Assembly: GCA_934426255.1 (NCBI GenBank)
Contig: CAKRYD010000005.1
Location: 42,145-106,144, forward strand
Length of the DNA stretch: 64,000 nt
Direction: 5' to 3'
DNA from: an uncultured Bacteroidaceae bacterium
GTDB lineage: Bacteria > Bacteroidota > Bacteroidia > Bacteroidales > Bacteroidaceae
The notes under the pieces are model-generated. The model saw only the letters and a list, made by a program, of their open reading frames with translations. It ran no database searches and was not told the origin of the DNA. The translations under genes were made by a program, and so were the position numbers. This document shows positions 26,965-33,607 of this stretch, in pieces (position 1 is the first letter of the stretch; each line of letters starts with the position of its first letter).

Positions 26965-27002
26965 AAAATCAAGTCTTGATTTTTATCGACCAGGACTTGA
27001 TT
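26965..27002. repeat. Palindrome plus inverted partial copy
   Basis: AAAATCAAG, a central T, and CTTGATTTT make a perfect palindrome (26965-26983). GACTTGATT at 26994-27002 is the inverse of AATCAAGTC at 26967-26975, so alternative pairings exist. Role unknown: operator, repeat element or RNA switch. Confidence 0.5.
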
Positions 27003-27246
27003 CTGTAATTTCCCCGTATCTTTCTGCAATTATTCCGTACAAGACTGCAAATATCCCTTACGGATGTTTAATTGTCTCGATAAAAGGGCTCTATAGGTGA
27101 GACGGATTCTTGTATTTTACGATTTATGCGTTTTCAAAAACTCTTGTCTGCGATGTCGATGTGCTGACATTGCGGATAGGAGTTAGGTGCCATGAAGCGT
27201 GTTTCCCTTTCTGGAGATGGTTCACAACTCGAACGGAGGTGCGGAT

Positions 27247-28554
27247 CTATGCCTTGTTTAGCAGAAAGCATTTGAAACTTTCGAAGTCATTGTCCATGAA
27301 GATGCTTTGCTTCTTTCTGTCCATAAATGCTTGCAAGCGTTGTGGCAACTGAGGCCGGCGGCCTATGACGGAAGCAATGGTTTCGCTAAACTTTGCAGGA
27401 TGAGCGGTTTCCAGAAACAGCCCGTTTTCGTCGGGGCGCAATTGCTTGTGAAGAGCGGCATAGGCACATGCTCCATGTGGGTCGAGCAGGTAGTCATAGT
27501 TGTGAAAGACATCGTTGATGGTCTCTCGTATTTGGTTGTCGTCGAATGCCTCTCCTGCAACAATGGCCTGTATGGCATCATGGCTCCCATTGAAAAGATC
27601 GACGATGCGTGCAAAGTTGCTTGGCGCGCCTACGTCCATGGCATTGGCTATGGTGGTAATGGTGGCCGAAGGATGGTATTCGCCCGTTGACAGGTAGCGG
27701 CAGAAAACGTCGTTCCTGTTGTTGGCGGCGATGAAGTTGTGAATGGGAAGTCCCATTTTCATAGCAATCAGACCAGCTGCAAGATTTCCGAAATTGCCGC
27801 TTGGCACACTGATGCGCAGCTTTTTGTCCAGTCCGTTTCGCTTCATTTGTGCATAAGCATGGAAATAGTAGAACGTTTGTGGCAGAAGCCTGGCCAGATT
27901 GATGGAGTTGGCCGAGGTGAGCTTCATGCGTTTATTTAAAGCGTCGTCGGTGAAGGCTTTTTTGACAAGAGCTTGGCAGTCATCAAATGTGCCGTCTATG
28001 GCGATGGCTGTGATGTTTTGCCCTAAAGTAGTAAACTGCATTTCCTGTATCGGGCTGACTTTTCCATAAGGATAAAGCACATATACGTGGATTCCTTCGA
28101 CACCGAGGAAGCCGTTGGCAACGGCGCTTCCGGTGTCTCCAGAAGTTGCGGCAAGCACATTGATGGTGTTGTCTTTGGCCGATGTCCGTACAAAGTGAGC
28201 AAGCATGCGTGCCATGAAACGGGCACCCACATCTTTAAAGGCAAGTGTAGGGCCATGGAAAAGTTCAAGGGAGTAGATGTTTCCGTTTACATGAACAATG
28301 GGAATCTCAAAATTGAGCGCATCTGCTGCAATGTGGAGCAATTCTTCTTCAGGAATGTCTTCACCGAATAATGCGGTCGCGACTTTGCCCGCAATCTCCG
28401 GAAGTGAAAGGTCTTGGATGTGTTCGAAAAACGAAGGTGGCATGACCGGCAGTGACTGCGGCATGTAGAGTCCCTTGTCGGGTGCCAGTCCTTTAATGAC
28501 GGCATCGCGCAAGGTTGCGAGTGGGGCAAGGTGATTGGTGCTGTAATATTTCAT
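27247..28554 (-). CDS. thrC: Threonine synthase
   Basis: A 435-residue PLP enzyme that converts O-phosphohomoserine to threonine. Lys107 in LAFKDVGARF is the PLP-binding residue, and the phosphate-binding LAATSGDTGSAVANG follows. The N-terminus YYSTNHLAPLATLRDAVIKGLAPDKGLY is typical of this enzyme class. It starts 10 nt after the ApgM-type gene and is the last gene of a unit preceded by a threonine-rich leader, so supply of its substrate is probably regulated by threonyl-tRNA charging. Confidence 0.95.
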   Translation of the reverse strand: MKYYSTNHLAPLATLRDAVIKGLAPDKGLYMPQSLPVMPPSFFEHIQDLSLPEIAGKVATALFGEDIPEEELLHIAADALNFEIPIVHVNGNIYSLELFHGPTLAFKDVGARFMARMLAHFVRTSAKDNTINVLAATSGDTGSAVANGFLGVEGIHVYVLYPYGKVSPIQEMQFTTLGQNITAIAIDGTFDDCQALVKKAFTDDALNKRMKLTSANSINLARLLPQTFYYFHAYAQMKRNGLDKKLRISVPSGNFGNLAAGLIAMKMGLPIHNFIAANNRNDVFCRYLSTGEYHPSATITTIANAMDVGAPSNFARIVDLFNGSHDAIQAIVAGEAFDDNQIRETINDVFHNYDYLLDPHGACAYAALHKQLRPDENGLFLETAHPAKFSETIASVIGRRPQLPQRLQAFMDRKKQSIFMDNDFESFKCFLLNKA

Positions 28555-28564
28555 GGGTTCTAAG

Positions 28565-29791
28565 TTATTTGATGTTCATAAAGAGATTCATGAATTGGTC
28601 GTCTTTGAGCCGGCCATAGCAGCCGTTTTTGCAGGCGGTTTCATCGAATGTGGTAACTGCGTCGGGTCGGATGCCGGGGTAATAAATAAGGAAAGGAACA
28701 GGATCGGCCGTATGGGTGCGCAAGTTGCATGGCGTAGGGTGGTCGGGCAAAACGGCAATGGCCACCGGCTCATCCCAATTTTCTGTAGCCTTGGCTATGG
28801 GACCTACTGCGCGTTTGTCGAGATTTTCAATCGTAAGCTGCTTGAGCTTGAAGTCACCTTCATGGCCGGCTTCATCGCTTGCTTCGATGTGAAGGTAGAC
28901 GAAATCATCGGTCTTCAATGCATCGAGTGCTGCCTTTACTTTGTTTTCGTAGTTGGTGTCGTAGAGGCCTGTTGCTCCTTCCACACGGATTCGTTTCAGT
29001 CCTGCATAATAGCCTATGCCATTGATAAGGTCAACGGCAGAAATGACGCTTCCACTTTGAATTGCTGGAAATCTCTTTGAAAGAGGTTCCATCTTGGGAC
29101 GATAACCAGGGCTCCATGGCCAAATGCTGTTGGCAGGATCTTTTCCCTGTGAGATGCGCCGTTTGTTAACGGGGTGGTCGGCAAGAAGCTGTTGTGATTG
29201 GAAAATAAGCCGGTTAAGCAGCGAGGCTGTTGGCTCGGCTTCAGGTAAGGTAGGCTTAACCATCAAGGGGCGGAACGGTTTGAGTGGAACATCATGGGGA
29301 GGTGTGCAATCCAAATGCTTATTCCCGTTCCGGATAACCAATAAATGCCGGTATTGCACTCCTGTATAAAACTTTATTTGCTCGTTGCCAAGCTTTTGGT
29401 TGAGAAAATGGATCAGCTCATCAGCTTCTTCGGTCGAAATGTGCCCAGCGGAGTGGTTCTTCAAAAGTTCTCCTTCGATGCAGACCAGGTTGCAGCGCAT
29501 GGCCAAATCTCCGGGTTGGAGTTCTACGCCCATGTTGGCGGCTTCAAGAACGCCGCGTCCTTCGTAGATGTCCGGAAGACGATAGCCAAGTATGGACATG
29601 TTGGCCACTTCGCTGCCCGGATGGAAGCCTTCTGGAACCGTCTGTAGGCTTCCGTTACATCCTAAGCGTGCCAGTCTGTCCATGTTGGGCGTGTCAGAGT
29701 ATTGTAAGAGTGTTTTTCCGCCTAGTTGGGGAGCCGGCCAATCGGCCATGCCGTCACCCAATATAATAATGTGTTTCATGCTTGATTTCAT
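28565..29791 (-). CDS. ApgM-type 'phosphoglycerate mutase', probable homoserine kinase
   Basis: A 408-residue alkaline-phosphatase-superfamily protein. A second ATG at 29779 (MKHIIILGDGMAD) is the usual family start. Metal and active-site motifs are GDGMAD (Asp13), the nucleophile region GSEVANMS (Ser60) and HIEASDEAGHEGD with VLPDHPTP. The sequence family is cofactor-independent phosphoglycerate mutase (archaeal ApgM type), but Bacteroidota carry it in the threonine operon, where fitness data from Bacteroides have assigned it homoserine kinase activity. Here it lies 10 nt before thrC, and no thrB of the GHMP type is nearby, so that role is the better call. thrA, often the first gene of the operon, is not adjacent in this window. 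Confidence 0.8.
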   Translation of the reverse strand: MKSSMKHIIILGDGMADWPAPQLGGKTLLQYSDTPNMDRLARLGCNGSLQTVPEGFHPGSEVANMSILGYRLPDIYEGRGVLEAANMGVELQPGDLAMRCNLVCIEGELLKNHSAGHISTEEADELIHFLNQKLGNEQIKFYTGVQYRHLLVIRNGNKHLDCTPPHDVPLKPFRPLMVKPTLPEAEPTASLLNRLIFQSQQLLADHPVNKRRISQGKDPANSIWPWSPGYRPKMEPLSKRFPAIQSGSVISAVDLINGIGYYAGLKRIRVEGATGLYDTNYENKVKAALDALKTDDFVYLHIEASDEAGHEGDFKLKQLTIENLDKRAVGPIAKATENWDEPVAIAVLPDHPTPCNLRTHTADPVPFLIYYPGIRPDAVTTFDETACKNGCYGRLKDDQFMNLFMNIK

Positions 29792-29880
29792 TGGTGGTCA
29801 CATTTGCGACCGGTGTATAAACGCACTTGGCTGAAAGTGCAAAAATGTAAGTTGTAAAGTATCGTGTGATTTTATGTGTT

Positions 29881-29943
29881 CGCTTGCTTTTGCAAGCGCG
29901 TTTCACGTAGAAACGCAACTGACTGCTCAACCCCGAAGGGTTG
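29881..29943 (-). promoter_or_regulatory. Attenuator-like hairpins of the threonine leader
   Basis: On the complement three consecutive stems follow the threonine codons. CAACCC-TTCG-GGGTTG (29928-29943) is a 6-bp stem with a UUCG tetraloop overlapping the last two threonine codons and the stop. GCGTTTC/GAAACGC (29898-29904 with 29910-29916) is the next. CGCTTGC-AAAA-GCAAGCG (29881-29898) is a perfect 7-bp stem. The last is followed by an A-rich, not T-rich, stretch, so termination would not be of the classic intrinsic kind. A ribosome pausing at the threonine run would block the first stem, the usual logic of attenuation. Confidence 0.65.
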
Positions 29944-30070
29944 TGCCTGTTGTAGTGACGGTAGTGACAGAAGAATCAAGAAGCATCTTATACAACTGGG
30001 TAAAGTAGCCGGTTGTATAAGTTGATGTGCCAAACATCACGAAATAATATGGAATTCTTATTAAATCCAT
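29927..30070 (-). CDS. Threonine-rich leader peptide of the thr unit
   Basis: A 47-codon frame from ATG 30070 to TGA 29927, absent from ordinary ORF calls because it is so short. It holds 12 threonines, seven of them in the ten codons VTTVTTTGTT (29939-29968) just before a hairpin. An inner ATG at 30037 would give a 36-residue peptide and a better 5' leader, as the -7 box at 30079-30086 places the transcript start near 30073. A 13-bp stem (arms 29987-29999 and 30009-30021, one G-U pair) lies inside the frame. The composition, position upstream of homoserine kinase and thrC, and downstream hairpins match threonine-attenuation leaders such as ThrL. Confidence 0.8.
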   Translation of the reverse strand: MDLIRIPYYFVMFGTSTYTTGYFTQLYKMLLDSSVTTVTTTGTTLRG

Positions 30071-30078
30071 TTCAAACG

Positions 30079-30086
30079 CAAAGGTA
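30079..30086 (-). promoter_or_regulatory. -7 box of the threonine unit
   Basis: The complement reads TACCTTTG, an exact TAnnTTTG. A TTG at 30111-30113 (complement) is 24 nt further, slightly longer than the usual spacing. Transcription would start close to 30073, just before the leader frame. Confidence 0.55.
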
Positions 30087-30213
30087 ACACAACTTTTGGA
30101 TTTTGAGCTGCAAAATCTTTATTTTTGATTGTTTTCTTGCTTGAATATTGCCAAAAGGTGGAATATTGCAAGGTTTAGATTGCTTTTTGAAAGATAGCAA
30201 AATGCTGTCGCTT

Positions 30214-30246
30214 TTGCAAGTGGCCCGTTTATTTTCATTACCTTTG
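30214..30246 (+). promoter_or_regulatory. Promoter of the FabK-like gene operon
   Basis: TTG (30214-30216) and TACCTTTG (30239-30246) are separated by 22 nt, close to the consensus spacing. The start codon follows 30 nt later. Confidence 0.65.
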
Positions 30247-30276
30247 TAGCAAGATAATTCCCAAAAATAGATTTAT

Positions 30277-31236
30277 ATGGTTGAAAATAGAGTCGTACGG
30301 CTTTTCGGCATTAAGTATCCGATAGTTGCCGGTGGTATGGTGTGGTGTAGTGGATGGCGTCTTGCTTCTGCTGTATCTGAGGCAGGAGGCTTGGGGTTAC
30401 TCGGTTCCGGCAGCATGACGCCGGAGGTACTCCAAGAACATATTCAAAAGTGTAAGGCAGCAACAAAGAAACCTTTTGGAGTGAATGTTCCTTTGATGTA
30501 CCCTGAAATAGAACGCTTAATGAGCATAATCGTTGAAGAAGAGGTTCCTGTAGTATTTACATCGGCCGGCAGTCCAAAGAAATGGACTGGTTGGCTTCAT
30601 GAACATGGTGTAAAAGTGGTTCATGTAGTTTCATCATCTTTGTTTGCAAAAAAATGTGAGGATGCAGGTGTTGATGCCGTTGTTGCTGAAGGATTTGAGG
30701 CCGGTGGGCACAATGGACGCGAAGAGACGAGCACGCTTTGTCTGATACCGGCGGTACGTAAGGCAACGAAGCTTCCGATGCTGGCAGCCGGTGGCATTGC
30801 TACGGGATCAGCTTGGCTGGCTGTTCAGGCACTGGGCGCTGAAGGCATTCAGATGGGCACTCGTTTTGCTTTAACTGCCGAAAGCTCGGCAAACGAACAG
30901 TTCAAAACTTTCTGCTTAAATTTGCAAGAAGGCGATACAAAGTTGTTGCTGAAAAAGTTGTCCCCTACGCGTCTAGCCAAAGGTGGATTCCGCACTTTGA
31001 TAGAGGAAGCTGAAGCCCGTGGCGCGGGAAAAGACGAATTGCTTGAAATCATCGGAAAAGGAAAATCACGTTTGGGAATTTACGACGGTGATTTGACAAA
31101 TGGAGAATTGGAAATAGGGCAGGTTACAGGTCTGCTGCAAGGAAAACCTGTTCAGACGGTTGCTGATGTGTTTAATGAAATGATTACGGAATATAAAGAA
31201 GCCAAGGCTGCTTTATACCAAGCCGAACTATCATGA
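30277..31236 (+). CDS. FabK-like / nitronate monooxygenase-family flavoprotein
   Basis: A 319-residue FMN-dependent TIM-barrel protein. The motifs are family-typical: PIVAGGMVWCSGWRLASAVSEAGGLG at the N-terminus, the GFNVPLMYP-like GVNVPLMYP, the FMN-phosphate-binding EGFEAGGHNG and AAGGIATG, then the MGTRF stretch. Both enoyl-ACP reductase II (FabK) and nitronate monooxygenases share these. Bacteroidota often lack or duplicate FabI, so an enoyl-ACP reductase role is possible, but it is not beside fatty acid genes here. The stop overlaps the next start as ATGA (31233-31236). Confidence 0.8.
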   Translation: MVENRVVRLFGIKYPIVAGGMVWCSGWRLASAVSEAGGLGLLGSGSMTPEVLQEHIQKCKAATKKPFGVNVPLMYPEIERLMSIIVEEEVPVVFTSAGSPKKWTGWLHEHGVKVVHVVSSSLFAKKCEDAGVDAVVAEGFEAGGHNGREETSTLCLIPAVRKATKLPMLAAGGIATGSAWLAVQALGAEGIQMGTRFALTAESSANEQFKTFCLNLQEGDTKLLLKKLSPTRLAKGGFRTLIEEAEARGAGKDELLEIIGKGKSRLGIYDGDLTNGELEIGQVTGLLQGKPVQTVADVFNEMITEYKEAKAALYQAELS

Positions 31237-33026
31237 CAAGAATATCTGGCACCGCTGTGACTGAGCGTGTCGGCCGACTGCGAGAATGGATGAAGGCCAA
31301 CGGTATACAGGCTTTTATAGTTCCGTCAACGGATCCGCATTCGAGTGAATATGTGCCTTCGCATTGGGAAGCGCGTGCATGGTTGACAGGTTTTACAGGT
31401 TCGGCAGGTACAGCCGTGGTAACTATGGATGATGCGGCATTGTGGACAGATTCACGTTATTTTTTAGCTGCTGAGGAACAATTGGAGGGCACACCTTTCA
31501 GACTGATGAAAGATGGCGTTGCAACCACTCCTGATATAGTACATTGGCTAACTTCTGTATTGTATCAAGGAGATGTAGTAGGGATTGATGGATGTGTGAA
31601 TGCAGTCGCTACGGTCGAGGTATGGAGTGATGCACTTGCCCGAAACGGCATTTGTTTGAAAACAATGAACGACCCGTTTGATGTGATTTGGCAAGAGCGC
31701 CCTCAAATGCCTCAGAATGCTGTGAGTGTCCAGTCTCTTGATTATTCTGGAGAATCAGTTGCCTCTAAGGTTAAACGTGTACGAGAACAATTACAATCGA
31801 TGGGGACAACTGCTATGCTTGTGTCTGCTCTTGACGAGGTTGCATGGCTCGTCAATTTGCGTGGCAACGATGTGCATTGCAATCCTGTATTTGTGGCTTA
31901 CTGTCTCGTGCTTCAAGAAGAAGTTCGCCTTTATATGGATAAGGTCAAACTAACGGTGCCCGTCATCGATTATTTATTGAGCGAGGGAGTCCGTTTGTGC
32001 TCTTATGTCGACATCGAAACTGATTTGCGCGAACTGGAGCATGCTACTGTTTTGGTGACACCCGAAACGAATGCTTGGTTGGCGAAGACTGTGGCAATGA
32101 ATAATCGTATTATGCGTGCGGCTTCACCGGTAGCGGCATTGAAAGCTGTGAAAAATGATGCCGAAATGGCAGGGTTCAGACGGGCAATGTTACGTGATGG
32201 AGTAGCGCTGGTACGCTTTTTCCGATGGCTTAAGCCGGCGGTCAAAGCCGGTGGCGTTACAGAAATGGATGTTGACCGAAAACTGACTTCATTGCGTGCA
32301 GAACAACCGCTTTTCCGTGGTATCAGTTTTGATACAATTGCCGGTTACGGTGATCATGGCGCGATAGTGCATTATGAGGCTACATCGGAAACCAATCGTG
32401 AGTTGCAACCAAAGGGGCTGCTTTTGCTTGACAGTGGAGCACAGTATCAGGATGGAACGACAGACATTACCCGTACAATTGCTTTGGGTTGTCTGACAGA
32501 AGAAGAGCGTCATGTCTATACTTTAGTTCTGAAAGGCCACATAGCATTGGCCCGTCTGAAGTTTCCGTCAGGCTCGTCAGGCACACAGCTTGATTTGAGT
32601 GCACGTTACAGCATGTGGCAAGAAGGTTTCGACTACGGGCATGGGACCGGGCATGGAGTGGGTTCTTTTCTGAATGTTCACGAAGGGCCTCACCAGATAC
32701 GCAAAAATTATATGCCTGCTCCAATAACAGCGGGGATGACCATAACGGATGAGCCCGGCCTATATCTTCCCGGACGTTTCGGCGTGAGAACAGAGAATAT
32801 GCTTTTGGCCATACCTTTCAAGGAAACCGAGTTTGGCAAGTTCCTGCAATTTGAAACGCTGACGTTATGTCCAATAGATACAACTCCTATTGATTTGTCA
32901 ATGCTTACTCTAACAGAAGAGACTTGGCTGAACAATTATCATCAGATGGTTCACGACAAGCTAATGCCGCTTCTTGACGATGAAGTTGACAGGCAATGGC
33001 TACGTGAAGCCACATTACCTATTTAA
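31233..33026 (+). CDS. Xaa-Pro aminopeptidase (aminopeptidase P, M24B)
   Basis: A 597-residue metallopeptidase that removes N-terminal residues ahead of proline. It is of the long, three-domain aminopeptidase P1 type; two creatinase-like N-terminal domains precede the pita-bread domain. The metal ligands lie in LLDSGAQYQDGTTDITRT (two Asp), GHGTGHGVGSFLNVHEG (His), TDEPGLY (Glu) and GVRTENML (Glu). Probably cytoplasmic, as no signal peptide is visible. It is translationally coupled to the preceding flavoprotein gene by a 4-nt overlap. Confidence 0.92.
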   Translation: MTRISGTAVTERVGRLREWMKANGIQAFIVPSTDPHSSEYVPSHWEARAWLTGFTGSAGTAVVTMDDAALWTDSRYFLAAEEQLEGTPFRLMKDGVATTPDIVHWLTSVLYQGDVVGIDGCVNAVATVEVWSDALARNGICLKTMNDPFDVIWQERPQMPQNAVSVQSLDYSGESVASKVKRVREQLQSMGTTAMLVSALDEVAWLVNLRGNDVHCNPVFVAYCLVLQEEVRLYMDKVKLTVPVIDYLLSEGVRLCSYVDIETDLRELEHATVLVTPETNAWLAKTVAMNNRIMRAASPVAALKAVKNDAEMAGFRRAMLRDGVALVRFFRWLKPAVKAGGVTEMDVDRKLTSLRAEQPLFRGISFDTIAGYGDHGAIVHYEATSETNRELQPKGLLLLDSGAQYQDGTTDITRTIALGCLTEEERHVYTLVLKGHIALARLKFPSGSSGTQLDLSARYSMWQEGFDYGHGTGHGVGSFLNVHEGPHQIRKNYMPAPITAGMTITDEPGLYLPGRFGVRTENMLLAIPFKETEFGKFLQFETLTLCPIDTTPIDLSMLTLTEETWLNNYHQMVHDKLMPLLDDEVDRQWLREATLPI

Positions 33027-33037
33027 ACTAAACCATT

Positions 33038-33592
33038 ATGGCTCTTATAAAAACAATACAAGGAAAAACACCTCGGTTCGGGCATGATTGCTATTTGTCG
33101 GAAAACGCTACGGTAGTAGGCGAAGTGACAATGGGCGATAATTGCAGCGTATGGTTTAATGCCATTATCCGTGGTGATGTCAACTATATCAAGATTGGCA
33201 ATCGTGTGAATATTCAAGACGGCTCATGCTTACATACACTGTATAAAAAGGCTGCTATAGAAATCGGTGATGATGTGACTATAGGTCATAACGTTACTGT
33301 TCATGGGGCAAAAATCAGAAGTGGAGCTTTGATAGGAATGGGCAGCACATTGCTTGACGATTGTGTAATAGGCCGTGGGGCTATTGTTGCAGCCGGTGCT
33401 TTGGTCTTGAAAAATACAGTGGTCGGTGATGGCGAGCTTTGGGGCGGCGTTCCTGCCAAATTTATTAAGAAAGTAGATCCTGTGCAAGCTGAAGAACTGA
33501 ACATTGGAATAGCAAAGCATTATATAATGTATAGTAAATGGTTTACTGACGAGAATCCTGATACTCTTATCAATCCTTCGGACAAGGTATAA
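33038..33592 (+). CDS. Gamma-carbonic-anhydrase-like left-handed beta-helix protein
   Basis: A 184-residue hexapeptide-repeat protein (repeats such as VVGEVTMGDN, IKIGNRVNIQ, ALIGMGSTL). Three histidines sit where gamma-carbonic anhydrases bind zinc: one in SCLHTLY and two in TIGHNVTVHGA. Members of this YrdA/CaiE/PaaY group are trimeric, and activity varies from carbonic anhydrase to none. It begins 11 nt after the aminopeptidase gene and ends 15 nt before priA, in the same transcript. Confidence 0.88.
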   Translation: MALIKTIQGKTPRFGHDCYLSENATVVGEVTMGDNCSVWFNAIIRGDVNYIKIGNRVNIQDGSCLHTLYKKAAIEIGDDVTIGHNVTVHGAKIRSGALIGMGSTLLDDCVIGRGAIVAAGALVLKNTVVGDGELWGGVPAKFIKKVDPVQAEELNIGIAKHYIMYSKWFTDENPDTLINPSDKV

Positions 33593-33607
33593 TTTTAAAA
33601 TCGACGC

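Larger units (their letters stand above)
26730..27246. other. 517-bp non-coding region with several inverted repeats
   Basis: No credible gene lies here; a 70-codon plus-strand frame at 26888-27100 lacks an ATG and a promoter. Three symmetrical elements are visible: a hairpin at 26813-26848, a palindrome at 26965-26983 and an inverted copy of part of it at 26994-27002. The base texture (short repeated words such as CAAGTC/GACTTG, TTTATCG, TACGG) suggests an intergenic repeat element or a structured RNA. It separates thrC from the secreted protein gene, both on the minus strand. Confidence 0.55.

Noticed and set aside
26888..27100. A 70-codon plus-strand frame in the intergenic region
   Set aside because: It begins at TTG with no ATG, lacks a promoter and Shine-Dalgarno, and its composition follows the local repeats rather than coding bias.
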